NCBI RefSeq assembly: GCF_003863965.1
Contig: NZ_RRCN01000001.1
Location: 310,001 to 374,000 of the forward strand
Length of the DNA stretch: 64,000 bases
Reading direction: 5' to 3'
Source of the DNA: Paenibacillus oralis
GTDB lineage: Bacteria; Bacillota; Bacilli; Paenibacillales; Paenibacillaceae
Shown: one piece after another, positions 18,333 to 27,692 of the stretch
Layout of the letters: every line of letters starts with the position of its first letter
Position numbering within the stretch: the stretch's first letter is position 1
Notes under the pieces: generated by a model
Seen by the model: only the letters and a program-made list of their open reading frames with translations
Told to the model about the DNA's origin: nothing
Databases searched by the model: none
Position numbers and translations under genes: made by a program

Positions 18333-19952
18333 TTACTGCTTCATGGCCCGGTCATAACCGTCCTGCTTGATTTTCAGCCATTCCTGCAGCCCGAGCCGGT
18401 CGAGCTCCTGCAAATAGCCGCTCCACTCTTGATCGATTTTGCCGTTTTGGTACCACTCGGTGCGCTTTCTCAGCACATAGGCGAACAGATCGGTTTCGAT
18501 CGTCGTCAGCCGTTCCAGCTCATCAATCGAATGGAAGACGTTCGGCATCGCCTGCTCCGCCTTCATGTGGGGAGCCATAACCTCCTTGACGATCTGCATT
18601 CTTTCCTTGGCGTCGTCCGGCACAGTGGTGTATTTGCCGAAGTAGCTGTCCAGAATCGCCAGTGGCCCCCCGACGCTCGTCTTCTCCCGCAGTTCGACCG
18701 GAGCGGTTCCGTTCAGCGGCAAGTGCTTCAGGCTGTTGCTCGCTTCGTCGTATTCAAAGATGTTTTGCTGCGTTTCGTCCCCGTAAGTGCCCCAGTTGTT
18801 CTGCACGGATTGAATCGGGTCGTACATCTGGTCCACCCATTTGGCCGTCGCTTCCAGGTTTTTGTTGGTGCTCGTAACGACCATCCGGCCGCGGTGGAAG
18901 CCGAGCGCGTTCGTTTGGGCCACATTGATTTCACCGTTCGGCCCGGCTACCGGCGGCATGACCTCGTAGCTGTCATTAGCGCCCGTAATGTTGCTCTTGT
19001 CCCAGGTGAAATAGAGGCCGTATCTGTGGTCCTTGCCTTTGGCGAGATACGTGCTCCAATCCTGCGTGTACGCTTCGACATCGATGAGTCCTTCCTTGTA
19101 TAACTCGTTGATATATTTGACGGCGTTTTTATAGCCTTCTTCGGCAGGCGCAAACACGACTTTACCGTCGTTCGTAACTACCGCGTGATCGGGATTTTCC
19201 CCTAAGCCAAACGCAGCGAACAGGAACACCAAATCCTCGGCCCCTGGCTTGTTGATAAAAGACAGCGGAATTTCGTCGGCCTGCCCGTTTCCGTTCGGAT
19301 CCTGGGTTTTGAAGGCGATCAGCACCTGCTTCAATTCCTCCGTCGTTTTCGGCATCTCAAGACCGAGCTTATTCAGCCATTCCACATTGATCCACGGAAC
19401 GGCGTCGACGGATTGAATCCGCTCCTTCCCCTTGCCAAGCTCTTCGATCCACGGAAAAGCGTAGATGTTGCCGTCCGGCGCAGTGATCATCGCCTTGTAT
19501 TCCGGCGCTTCTTCCAGCACTTTTTTTAAATTCGGCATATACTGCTCGATCAGGTCGTTTAGCGGTATGATCGCGCCGTCCTTGGCTAGCTTGAGCAGCT
19601 CGTAATCGCCGTAGCCGGCGTCGAAGATGGCGTCGGGCAAATCGCCGCTGGCCATGGCGAGATTTCTTTTTTCCACGAACACATCCTTGGTGAAATTCTT
19701 CCAATTAATATGGATGTTCGTTTTTTCCTCCAGCCGTTTGAAAATCAGCTTGTCGTTGGGGTCCGCGGGGGCCAGCGGCGAGCTTTGCGTCATCACGTTC
19801 AGCGTGACTTTCCCGCTCGGGTCCTGTTCATTGCCGGCCGAATTTTTGCTTCCTCCGTTACCGCAGGCGGACAGCAAAAGCGCGGAAGCAAGTATGGAGA
19901 CGGATACGGCTTTGCAGGTGCGGGCGAATTTCAACTTTTGGCTTTTTTCCAT
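18333..19952 (-). CDS. Sugar ABC transporter substrate-binding lipoprotein (LplA-like)
   Basis: A 539-residue extracellular solute-binding protein. A lipobox LLLSAC places the lipid-anchored Cys at residue 30, after a basic start and hydrophobic stretch. The size and features such as TNIHINWKNFT and DDAKERMQIVKEVM match the large LplA/YtcQ type common in Paenibacillus. From context it captures fructo-oligosaccharides. It is followed by the GH32 gene and preceded by two permeases; no ATPase gene is present, so a shared MsmX-type ATPase is inferred. Confidence 0.88.
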   Translation of the reverse strand: MEKSQKLKFARTCKAVSVSILASALLLSACGNGGSKNSAGNEQDPSGKVTLNVMTQSSPLAPADPNDKLIFKRLEEKTNIHINWKNFTKDVFVEKRNLAMASGDLPDAIFDAGYGDYELLKLAKDGAIIPLNDLIEQYMPNLKKVLEEAPEYKAMITAPDGNIYAFPWIEELGKGKERIQSVDAVPWINVEWLNKLGLEMPKTTEELKQVLIAFKTQDPNGNGQADEIPLSFINKPGAEDLVFLFAAFGLGENPDHAVVTNDGKVVFAPAEEGYKNAVKYINELYKEGLIDVEAYTQDWSTYLAKGKDHRYGLYFTWDKSNITGANDSYEVMPPVAGPNGEINVAQTNALGFHRGRMVVTSTNKNLEATAKWVDQMYDPIQSVQNNWGTYGDETQQNIFEYDEASNSLKHLPLNGTAPVELREKTSVGGPLAILDSYFGKYTTVPDDAKERMQIVKEVMAPHMKAEQAMPNVFHSIDELERLTTIETDLFAYVLRKRTEWYQNGKIDQEWSGYLQELDRLGLQEWLKIKQDGYDRAMKQ

Positions 19953-20008
19953 TGTCTTTTGACCTCCCAGGTTTGTGCTTTAGGCAAAGCATTTATGTGC
20001 AGCCGGCG

Positions 20009-20890
20009 TTATTTCAGGGAGCCGACCATAACACCTTTCTCGAAGTATTTCTGGAAAAACGGATACATCACGACGAGCGGCAGGCTCGAAATCACGATCG
20101 CCGCATATTTGATCATCTCGGACAACCGCTTCATTTCCGCCATGGCCAGCTGGTCGGCGATCATGCCGGGATCGACCTGGTTCTGGATCAGGATCGACCG
20201 GAGCACGAGCTGCAGCGGATGCAGGTTCGGATTGTCGAGGTAGATCATCGCGTCGAAATAGGCGTTCCACTGGCCGACGAAGGCGTACAGCGCCAGCACG
20301 AAAACGATCGGCTTGGACAGAGGCAGCACGATGCGGAAGAAAATCATCGCTTCGGAAGCGCCGTCAACGTTGGCGGCCTCCCTCAGCTCGTTCGGCACGC
20401 CTTTGAAAAACGTCCGCGACAAGATGATGTTCCATACGTTGACCGCTCCGGGAATAATGACCGCCCAGATCGTATCGATCATGCCGAGCTCTTTGACCAG
20501 CAGGTAAGTCGGCACCAGCCCGCCGCCGAAAAACATCGTGATCAAAAACAAGGTCATAAAGATGCGGCGGCCGACAAGCCGGTGATCCGACAGGGCGTAG
20601 CCCGCGAAGACCGACACCGTCACAGTGATCAGGGCAAAAGAAGTCGAGTACAGCACGGCGTTGCCGAACCCCCGGACCATCGCCGGATTGGTCAGGATTT
20701 TCTTGTAACCGTCCAGGGTCCAGTCCGCAATGTTGAAGGACAGGCCCCGGCTGAGCAATACGGAGGGGTCCATAAATGAGGCCACGATGACATAAATCAG
20801 CGGCACGACCACGATCAAGACGGCGAACGCTAGCCCGATGACGTTTAAACCCAGCAGAAAGCGGTCGAATTTCGAATGTTTGATGGGCAT
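20009..20890 (-). CDS. Sugar ABC permease (LplC/YtcP-like)
   Basis: A 293-residue inner-membrane permease with six TM helices. The EAA loop that contacts the ATPase is visible as EAANVDGASEAMIFFRIVLPLSKP. It has the short MPIKHSKFDR cytosolic start common in the LplC/YtcP group. It pairs with the upstream permease to form the channel of the fructan oligosaccharide importer. ATG 20890 follows a GGAGC ribosome site. Confidence 0.9.
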   Translation of the reverse strand: MPIKHSKFDRFLLGLNVIGLAFAVLIVVVPLIYVIVASFMDPSVLLSRGLSFNIADWTLDGYKKILTNPAMVRGFGNAVLYSTSFALITVTVSVFAGYALSDHRLVGRRIFMTLFLITMFFGGGLVPTYLLVKELGMIDTIWAVIIPGAVNVWNIILSRTFFKGVPNELREAANVDGASEAMIFFRIVLPLSKPIVFVLALYAFVGQWNAYFDAMIYLDNPNLHPLQLVLRSILIQNQVDPGMIADQLAMAEMKRLSEMIKYAAIVISSLPLVVMYPFFQKYFEKGVMVGSLK

Positions 20891-20935
20891 GGCAGTTTGC
20901 TCCTTTCAATACAATTGCGAGTTTAGCCCCCCCAT

Positions 20936-21895
20936 TTAATAGAGGCCTTCGCCCTCGTTTAGCTTCTTAACCACAAAGTTCACGGTCACAAGCAGAATGA
21001 CGTTGATGACGGAATTGAATAGTCCGACGGCGGCGGAGTAGGCGTAATCCCCGGACTGCAAACCGATCTTGTACACGTAAGTCGGAATGATCTCCGAGGT
21101 TGGCAGGTTCATGGCCGTTTGCATCAGGTAAGCCTTCTCGAATCCGATCGACATGATTCCGCCCGCGGCGAGAATGAACACGATCGCCATAATCGGACGA
21201 ATGGTCGGCAGATCGATGTGGCGAATCCGCTGCAGCAGGTTGGCGCCGTCCAGGTTGGCCGCATGGTGCAGCTCCGGGTCCACGTTGGCCAGCGCGGCCA
21301 CATAAATGATCGATGACCAGCCCGCTCCCGTCCAAATATCCGACAAAATATAAATCCACCGGAAATATTCGGGGCGCGACATGAACATAATCGGCTCATC
21401 CGTAAACCGGATGAACAACTGGTTGACTGGACCCGTCGGCGACAGGAAGATGAACAGCATCCCAACGACGACCACGACGGAAATGAAATTGGGGGCGTAC
21501 AGAAACAACTGGATGTTCTTTTTTACGCCGGCCCGGCGGACCTGATTGAGCATCAGCGCCAGCAAGATCGGCACGGGAAAGCTGAGCACAAGCCCAAGCA
21601 AGCTTAATTTAAGCGTATTCATAAAAATCACTTCAAAGTTGGGCGAGGACAGAAACTTGTCGAAATTTTTGAGCCCGACCCAATCGCTGCCGAGGATGCC
21701 TTTGATCGGACTGAAATCTTTAAACGCAATCACCGCTCCGTACATCGGCCCGTATTTGAAGATCAAGGTGAGGATCAGGGCCGGCGCAAGCAGTAAATAG
21801 AGAAATCCATATTTCCGCAAATATTCGAAAGGACTTTGTCCGCGGGATCTCCCGAGTGCCGATTTTCCTTGACCTGCCTTTATTGTGCTTTGCAA
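20936..21895 (-). CDS. Sugar ABC permease (LplB/YteP-like)
   Basis: A 319-residue permease with six TM helices and the EAA-type loop HHAANLDGANLLQRIRHIDLPTIRP. A polar N-terminus of about 25 residues precedes the first helix. It is the first gene of the operon that runs through the second permease, binding protein, GH32, fructokinase and secreted GH32. The divergent LacI gene and the shared control region lie just upstream. Confidence 0.9.
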   Translation of the reverse strand: MQSTIKAGQGKSALGRSRGQSPFEYLRKYGFLYLLLAPALILTLIFKYGPMYGAVIAFKDFSPIKGILGSDWVGLKNFDKFLSSPNFEVIFMNTLKLSLLGLVLSFPVPILLALMLNQVRRAGVKKNIQLFLYAPNFISVVVVVGMLFIFLSPTGPVNQLFIRFTDEPIMFMSRPEYFRWIYILSDIWTGAGWSSIIYVAALANVDPELHHAANLDGANLLQRIRHIDLPTIRPIMAIVFILAAGGIMSIGFEKAYLMQTAMNLPTSEIIPTYVYKIGLQSGDYAYSAAVGLFNSVINVILLVTVNFVVKKLNEGEGLY

Positions 21896-21986
21896 TTTTG
21901 TTACCTCCGTTCTCCCGGTAAGTTTACATTTTCTTGTGAAGTAAGGGCTTTCAGCAAAAACACTTATTCACTGTCTGCACCCCGTT

Positions 21987-22261
21987 GCATTTACAATTTA
22001 ACAAACAAGATTCTCTGAGTCAATATATTTTGTAAAATTATTTTTGTGCATTTGTTAAAACAAGCCTCGATATTTGCACAAAAACGCTTTGTTCACTGGC
22101 CAAAAAACACTAGAATAAGCAACTTTGACAAAAATAGCAGCAGAAAAGCAGCGTTTTCCCTGTAGTACACAAGACAAAAACCAAACAGCAAGTCGCGATG
22201 AAAATTGACAAATGTAAACGTAATAAATGTAAAGTCTTACTGTGCATTTGTAAAATAAATG
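21987..22261. promoter_or_regulatory. Divergent control region with repeated GCATTTGT / ACAAATGTAAA motifs
   Basis: TGTGCATTTGTTAAAA (22045) and TGTGCATTTGTAAAAT (22241) share 11 consecutive bases plus WAAA. Related pieces are GCATTTACAATT (21987), ACAAATGTAAAC (22208) and ATAAATGTAAAG (22223). TTGTTAAAACAA at 22052-22063 is a palindrome. Arranged between the permease operon and lacI, they are likely operators for the LacI-type protein. TTGACA at 22205 is a possible -35. Confidence 0.5.
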
Positions 22262-22358
22262 TTGCTATTTTTCTCGATCTATTATACATTGGTAATAGGA
22301 AATCTTTGCAAATACCCGCTTTTTATGCATCGTGACCCGAGGATACTATAGAGGTGAA

Positions 22359-23402
22359 ATGATGGCGAAGGAAAAAGTAACGATTCAGGATATCGCCGAC
22401 GCTTTGGGCATCTCCCGCAACACGGCGTCCAAAGCGCTGAACGGAAGCGAAAGCATCCCGGCGGAAACGCGCAATAAAGTAATCAGAAAAGCCATTGAGT
22501 TAAAATACAAGCAGTTTGCCTTTATGGACAGCGACGGCCTTTTGTCCAAAAGTTCGGGCAACATCGCCTTGCTGACGGAGAACTTGCCGAACACATCCCA
22601 TTTCGGTTCAACCCTGATCAGCGGCCTGGAAAAAAGAATCAGCGCCGAAGGCTACAACCTGTCCATCCATATCGTCAGGGACATCGAGCAAAAATCGCTG
22701 TCGCTGCCGAACAACTTCGACGCGGCCAATGTGGACGGCATCATCTGCATCGAGCTGTTTGACCTGGAATACAGCAAGCTCATCACCGGGCTCGGCATCC
22801 CGACCATCTTTATCGACTGCTCGGCTTACGTTTGCTACCCGGATTTTCGTGCCGATGTGCTGCTGATGGAGAACGAACACAGCACCTATCAGCTTACCAG
22901 GAAATTAATTGATGGCGGTTACAAAAGCTTCGGCTTTATCGGCGATTACAACCATTGCCGGAGCTTTAACGAAAGATGGGCCGGGTTTAACCGCGCGCTG
23001 ACCGAGGCCGGCATCGCCCTTGACCTGTCTCAGTGCATCGTCGATGACGATCGGCTGTTCTTCTCCAAACCGGAATGGATGGACGAGCGGGTGGCCGGGA
23101 TTCGGGAGCTCCCTTCTGTTTTTGTCTGTGCAAACGACTACATTGCCGTGAGCGTGATGAAGGCGCTGAAGAGCCGGAACCTGTCGATTCCTCAGGATAT
23201 CGTCATCTGCGGCTTCGACAACGGGCCCGAGTCCGTGATCGTCGAGCCGCATTTGACAACGGTCCATATCTTCAGCAACGAAATGGGCGTCAAAGCCGCC
23301 GAAATGCTGCTTTCGCGCATTAAAGATCCGAATCAACCCTACCAAGTGTCCCATATCCACACCAAACCGGTCATCCGGGAATCCACGCCGAACATCGGCT
23401 AA
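22359..23402 (+). CDS. LacI-family transcriptional regulator of the fructan locus
   Basis: A 347-residue regulator. Residues about 6-27 (TIQDIADALGISRNTASKALNG) form the LacI helix-turn-helix and hinge start; the rest is a periplasmic-binding-like effector domain ending with the FSNEMGVKAAEMLLSRI block. Probable ligand is a fructan-derived sugar, inferred from position. Two adjacent ATGs at 22359 and 22362 follow GAGGTG; the second has better spacing. The frame also opens at GTG 22332 without a ribosome site. It is transcribed divergently from the permease operon. Confidence 0.88.
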   Translation: MMAKEKVTIQDIADALGISRNTASKALNGSESIPAETRNKVIRKAIELKYKQFAFMDSDGLLSKSSGNIALLTENLPNTSHFGSTLISGLEKRISAEGYNLSIHIVRDIEQKSLSLPNNFDAANVDGIICIELFDLEYSKLITGLGIPTIFIDCSAYVCYPDFRADVLLMENEHSTYQLTRKLIDGGYKSFGFIGDYNHCRSFNERWAGFNRALTEAGIALDLSQCIVDDDRLFFSKPEWMDERVAGIRELPSVFVCANDYIAVSVMKALKSRNLSIPQDIVICGFDNGPESVIVEPHLTTVHIFSNEMGVKAAEMLLSRIKDPNQPYQVSHIHTKPVIRESTPNIG

Positions 23403-23699
23403 GTCCGGGCGGGAGAAAATACCTGACGGCATCCTTTAACGGAGACAGAACGCGGTTAGCGCCGCCCCCACCGAAGATAGCGGTAATTTTTACCGCTATT
23501 TTTGATATTCTCCCTTTCGCTGGAGGAATAGCGGAACTTTATGTACTTATTTTGTTGCCGGCCATGGAAAAAGCGCACATCTGCCACCATCCGTCGAGCA
23601 TAGCGGTAAAAAACTCCTTTATTGAGGCCCAAATCCCCCTCACGCCCGAAATAGAGCCCTTTTTTACCGCTATTTCCGCTACCGGCCTGCGTAAACATG
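23403..23699. repeat. Spacer with AATAGCGG-family repeats, including a likely lacI terminator
   Basis: ATAGCGGTAA and TTACCGCTAT at 23477-23499 form a hairpin followed by TTTTTG on the plus strand, placed 75 bp after lacI, so it may end that transcript. Further copies of the same element occur near 23530, 23600 and 23670. No gene is seen. Confidence 0.55.
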
Positions 23700-23756
23700 A
23701 ACGCCAACAACCACCTCCACTCTCTCTGAAAGAGATGGAAGGTGGTTGTTGGCGTT
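23700..23756. repeat. Long near-perfect hairpin downstream of mntD
   Basis: AACGCCAACAACCACCT and its exact complement form a 17-bp stem that continues, with a few mismatches, for about 26 bp and closes on a short CTGAA-type loop. It lies 33 bp after the mntD stop. No T-run follows on either strand, so it is not a standard intrinsic terminator; it may stabilise or process the mnt mRNA. Confidence 0.6.
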
Positions 23757-23788
23757 GACGGCCGCGAAAGCCGGGAGTCGCCGCCGTC

Positions 23789-24673
23789 TTAAGCGGCCGC
23801 GGCGGATTTCACCCGCCGGCGCCGGCTCAGCCGGGCCGCGAGACCGTGCGATGGCGAAAACAGAAACGCCAGTACAAACAGCAGCCCGGCCACGGCGACC
23901 ATGCAGCCGGCGATCGAAGCGTCCAGCCATTGGGCGGCGTAATATCCGCCGGCGGCGCTGGCCGCGCCGATCAGCACGCTGAGGAGCAGCATCACGCTAA
24001 GCCGGTCGGTCAGCAAATAAGCCGCCGAGGCCGGGACGATCAGCATGCCGACGACCAGGATCGCCCCGACGCTTTCGAACGAAGCGACCGTGGACAAGGA
24101 GACAAGTCCCATCAGCAGATAATGGAACAGCGCCACCGGAATGCCCACGGCGGCGGCAAGCGCCGGGTCGAACGCGCACAGCTTGAACTGCTTGTAGAAC
24201 AGCAGGATCGCCGCCAGCACGACGAGCAGCGTGCCGCCCAGCATCCACACGGCGGCCGGGCCCATGTCATAGCCGTTCCAAACCCAGGTATCCCATTGCA
24301 CGTAGGCGATTTCGCCAAACAGCACGCAGTCGAGATCGAGGTCGATATGGGCGGCGTTGCGGCTGATGAGAATGACGCCCACAGCGAACAGAGCCGTAAA
24401 CACGATGCCGATCGAGGCGTCCGACTGCAGCCCGCTGTGCTGAAGCGCTTGAATCAGGAAAACGGTAATCAGGCCAAGCACGGCCGCTCCGATCAGCATC
24501 AGCAGCGAATCCCGTGAGCTGCTTACCAGAAACGCGATCGCGATCCCCGGCAACACGGAGTGGCTGATCGCGTCGCCCACCATCGCCATTTTGCGCAAAA
24601 TCAGAAAACATCCCAGCATGCCGCAGGCAGCGGCGACCAGCGTGCCGGTCACGATAATCCATACATCGGCCAT
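23789..24673 (-). CDS. mntD: Manganese ABC transporter permease MntD
   Basis: A 294-residue permease of the ABC-3 (MntB/ZnuB-like) metal family with eight to nine TM helices. It starts MADVWIIVTGTLVAAACGMLGCFLILRKMAMVGDAISHSVLPG, the typical family block. It is the last gene of the mntABCD order, and its ATG lies 1 bp after the stop of the paired permease gene, so the two are translationally coupled. Confidence 0.85.
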   Translation of the reverse strand: MADVWIIVTGTLVAAACGMLGCFLILRKMAMVGDAISHSVLPGIAIAFLVSSSRDSLLMLIGAAVLGLITVFLIQALQHSGLQSDASIGIVFTALFAVGVILISRNAAHIDLDLDCVLFGEIAYVQWDTWVWNGYDMGPAAVWMLGGTLLVVLAAILLFYKQFKLCAFDPALAAAVGIPVALFHYLLMGLVSLSTVASFESVGAILVVGMLIVPASAAYLLTDRLSVMLLLSVLIGAASAAGGYYAAQWLDASIAGCMVAVAGLLFVLAFLFSPSHGLAARLSRRRRVKSAAAA

Positions 24674-24674
24674 G

Positions 24675-25637
24675 TTACTCCGCCCCCCTTTCCACGGTGC
24701 CTGCGTTTTGGCGGATGACCGCCCCTTCGACGTGCTGCCGTACTTCGCTGCGGTTGCGCCAGTGCCGGACCCATTTTGCCAGCAGTCCGCGGTTTGGCGC
24801 GAATAGCGCCGAGACCAAAAACAGCGAGGTGGCGGCCAGCACCGTCACCGGCCCGGTCGGCAGATTGGACAGCGTCGAACTGATCAGTGTGCCCGTAACG
24901 CCGGACAGCGCTCCAAACAATCCGGCCAGCAGCACCATGAGGCCCAGGGCGTCCGTCCAATACCTGGCGGCCACCGCCGGCGTGATCAGCAGCGCCGCCA
25001 CGAGCACGACGCCAACCGCCTGGATGCCGATGACGACGGCCACCACGGTCATGAACAGCAGCACCTGTTCTAGGAAAGCCACGTTCATCCCCATCCCCCG
25101 GGCGAATCCCGGGTCAAAGCTGACCAGCTTGAATTCCTTGAACAACAAGGTGCAGATGAGGATCAGCAGCAGCGACACCGCCCCCATCATATACACGTCG
25201 GACAGCATCATCGAGGCCGCCTGGCCAAACATATATTTGTCCAGCCCGCTTTGATTGCCGTTGCCGCTGTGCTGGATCTTCGTCAGCATGATGATGCCGA
25301 TCCCGAAAAAGACCGACAACACGATGCCAAGCGCCGCGTCCTGCTTGATGCGCGAATAGCGGGTGATGGCCGAAATGCCGAATGTCGCCAGCATCCCGGA
25401 AAGAATCGCTCCAATGATGAACAGGCCCACCGATTTGACGCCGCTCAGCATGAAGGCGATGCAGATGCCGGGCAGCGCGGCATGCGCCAGCGCGTCCCCC
25501 AGCAGGCTTTGTTTGCGCAGAAAAGCAAACGATCCGATCACGCCGCTCCCGAGCCCGAGCAGCAGCGAACCGGCCAAAATCCACTGCATGTTCGGATCCG
25601 TGATCCAAGAGATCAGGTTAGCCAGCATGTTCGTCAC
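24675..25637 (-). CDS. mntC: Manganese ABC transporter permease MntC
   Basis: A 320-residue ABC-3 family permease. The conserved GVIGSFAFLRKQSLLGDALAHAALPGI block is present, with eight or so TM helices and a hydrophilic C-terminal tail. The start at 25637 overlaps the ATPase stop by 4 bp. With MntD it forms the membrane channel. Mn rather than Zn is inferred from the binding protein and operator, not from this gene. Confidence 0.85.
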   Translation of the reverse strand: MTNMLANLISWITDPNMQWILAGSLLLGLGSGVIGSFAFLRKQSLLGDALAHAALPGICIAFMLSGVKSVGLFIIGAILSGMLATFGISAITRYSRIKQDAALGIVLSVFFGIGIIMLTKIQHSGNGNQSGLDKYMFGQAASMMLSDVYMMGAVSLLLILICTLLFKEFKLVSFDPGFARGMGMNVAFLEQVLLFMTVVAVVIGIQAVGVVLVAALLITPAVAARYWTDALGLMVLLAGLFGALSGVTGTLISSTLSNLPTGPVTVLAATSLFLVSALFAPNRGLLAKWVRHWRNRSEVRQHVEGAVIRQNAGTVERGAE

Positions 25638-26392
25638 ACCGTCCCCGCCGGTACGGCCGCGAAATCCTGCAGCATGGCGATCCGTCCGCCGTACGTTTTT
25701 TGTAAATTTTCCGGGGTAAACGTCTCCGCGGTCGGACCGGCGGAGATCAGTTCGCCGTTCAGCAGCAGCACGTGGTCGAAATATTCCCTAACCGTGGCCA
25801 GATCATGGTGGACGACGAGCACGGTCTTACCCTGTTCTTTTAATTCATGCAAAAGGCTGATAATCGCTTTTTCGGTCGTGGCGTCCACCCCGGCAAACGG
25901 CTCATCCATAAAATAGAGCTGCGCGTTTTGCGCCAGCGCCCGGGCCAGGAACACCCGCTGCTGCTGCCCGCCGGACAGCTGGCTGATTTGCCGGCTCGCA
26001 TAATCGGCCATGCCCACCTTCGCCAGGCACTCCATGGCGATCTGCCGCTCTTTCGCGCCGGGCCGGCGAAACCAGCCCAAATGACCGTAGCGGCCCATCA
26101 TCACCACATCGAGCGCGTTCGTCGGAAAATCCCAATCCACCGATTCCCGTTGGGGCACGTATCCCACGATTTTTCGCTGCTCCCGGTATGGTTTGCCGTA
26201 AATACGGACTTCCCCCTCCACTTTCGGGATGAGCCCAAGCACCGCTTTGAGCAGGGTCGACTTGCCCGCTCCGTTTGGGCCCAGCACGCCGATCAGCTTT
26301 CCTGCGGGAATCTGAAACGACACCGATCTTAACACCGGTTTCTTTTGATAAGCAATCGTCAGTTGATCAACTTCAAGCGGAACCATCTTCAT
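25634..26392 (-). CDS. mntB: Manganese ABC transporter ATPase MntB
   Basis: A 252-residue ABC ATPase with Walker A (GPNGAGKST), the signature QLSGGQQQRVFLARAL, Walker B (LYFMDEPFAGVD) and the switch His (VVHHDL). The DPFAGVD variant after Walker B is typical of metal-type importers. It starts at 26392 close after mntA and overlaps mntC at its 3' end. Confidence 0.9.
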   Translation of the reverse strand: MKMVPLEVDQLTIAYQKKPVLRSVSFQIPAGKLIGVLGPNGAGKSTLLKAVLGLIPKVEGEVRIYGKPYREQRKIVGYVPQRESVDWDFPTNALDVVMMGRYGHLGWFRRPGAKERQIAMECLAKVGMADYASRQISQLSGGQQQRVFLARALAQNAQLYFMDEPFAGVDATTEKAIISLLHELKEQGKTVLVVHHDLATVREYFDHVLLLNGELISAGPTAETFTPENLQKTYGGRIAMLQDFAAVPAGTV

Positions 26393-26433
26393 TTTATCGC
26401 CTCATTTCTCCGGGCAGCACTGCCGCCCCTCAT

Positions 26434-27417
26434 TTATTTCAACGCTTCCACGATGGTGTTTACGTTGTGGCGGACCATCTTGATGTATGTATCCGCCTCG
26501 CTGCCCGGTTCGCCCAGCGAATCGGAGTACAATTCACCGCCGATCTTCACCGTATGCCCTTTTTCCTTGGCGCCGGCGATCACGGCTTCCATCGATTTCG
26601 TCGGTATGCTCGATTCCACAAACACCGCTTTAATTTGGTTCTCCACCAAAAAATCCCGCAGCTTGCTGACATCCCTCGAACCGTATTCCGCCGCCGTACT
26701 GATGCCCTGCAGCCCCATCACCTTAATCCCGTAAGCGTCCCCGAAATACCCGAACGCGTCATGCGCCGTCACCAGGACCCGGTCCTGTTCGGGGATTTCC
26801 GCAATCTGCCGCTTAACCTCGGCATCCAGTTCCGTAAGCTCGCCTATGTAGGCCTCCGCATTTTGCCGGTACTCCTCGGCGTGCTTTGGATCGTACTCCA
26901 TCAGCGTGTCGCGGATCGTTTCGGTCGCGGTCACCCAATGCTTGACGTTGAACCAGATGTGCGGATCGTATTGCGAGCCCCCCGCATCCTCGCCCGATCT
27001 AAGCAGCGCAGGGTCGATATTTTGGGAAACGGCGACCGTCCGCTTCTTCTGCTCCAGCTTCTCGAAAATTTCCGTCATTTTTCCTTCCAGGTGCAGTCCA
27101 CCGTAAAAAATAATCTCCGCCTCATCCAGCTTCTTCACGTCGCCTTGCGACGCTTTGTACAAATGGGGATCGACGCCCGGGCCCATCAGCCCGGCGGCGT
27201 CCACTTCCTTCCCGCCAACCTCTTGAACGATGTCGGTAATCATACCGATCGTCGACACGACCTGAATAGGGGTCCCGTCATCGTGCCGATGCGTCAGATC
27301 GGCTTGCCCCTCCACCTTCGAGCATGCCGCCAGAATGATTAAAGCCAGCATGCCCAGCGTCACCTTGGCCCGCTGAAACGGGCTCTTTTTGATCTTCCAT
27401 TCGTCCTTTTCGCTCAT
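26434..27417 (-). CDS. mntA: Manganese-binding lipoprotein MntA
   Basis: A 327-residue cluster A-I metal-binding protein. A short hydrophobic stretch ends in ILAACS, a lipobox-like site that would anchor it by Cys. The metal ligands expected for the PsaA/MntC type are visible: His in DPHLY, His in DPHIW, Glu in STAAEYG, and Asp in ELYSDSLG. There is no His-rich loop, which favours Mn over Zn. First gene of the operon, downstream of MntR-like boxes. Confidence 0.88.
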   Translation of the reverse strand: MSEKDEWKIKKSPFQRAKVTLGMLALIILAACSKVEGQADLTHRHDDGTPIQVVSTIGMITDIVQEVGGKEVDAAGLMGPGVDPHLYKASQGDVKKLDEAEIIFYGGLHLEGKMTEIFEKLEQKKRTVAVSQNIDPALLRSGEDAGGSQYDPHIWFNVKHWVTATETIRDTLMEYDPKHAEEYRQNAEAYIGELTELDAEVKRQIAEIPEQDRVLVTAHDAFGYFGDAYGIKVMGLQGISTAAEYGSRDVSKLRDFLVENQIKAVFVESSIPTKSMEAVIAGAKEKGHTVKIGGELYSDSLGEPGSEADTYIKMVRHNVNTIVEALK

Positions 27418-27447
27418 TTTCCCAAGTTCATCTCCTCATTTTGGAAT

Positions 27448-27524
27448 AGTTTCCCCAGTGAACACTTGTTTTCCTAATGCTCGTTTTTTAGTTGAATATA
27501 AAAATGTTTCCCTAATGCAAATTT
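27448..27524 (-). promoter_or_regulatory. MntR-like operator cluster upstream of mntA
   Basis: On the reverse strand, AAATTTGCATTAGGGAAACA (27505-27524) closely resembles the Bacillus MntR box (TTTGCNTTANGGNAA). Two weaker copies follow: GCATTAGGAAAACAAG (27465-27480) and a GTTCACTGGGGAAACTA (27448-27464). Position before mntA supports Mn-dependent repression by a DtxR-family MntR encoded elsewhere. Confidence 0.65.
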
Positions 27525-27610
27525 TAAACGCAGAGCATACAAAAAAGCAAGAGGATTTTTCCACAAGCATTTCAGTTTTAAGTGAACCGGAATGGTGGTT
27601 CAAAAATTAC

Positions 27611-27650
27611 TTGTATCGAAGTTGTAACTTTTATTTTTTCCCTCTATTCA
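27611..27650 (+). promoter_or_regulatory. Site 1: phased direct repeat and promoter before the response regulator
   Basis: TTGTATC (27611-27617) and TTGTAAC (27622-27628) repeat with 11-bp phasing, typical of OmpR-family regulator sites. The second half overlaps a -35-like TTGTAA, followed 17 bp later by TATTCA (27645-27650). This suggests autoregulation of the two-component genes. Sites 2 and 3 are at 31064-31081 and 34424-34441. Confidence 0.6.
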
Positions 27651-27692
27651 ATTGTCCGTAGACGATTCAAAATATATAAAAGGTTTAATTGT

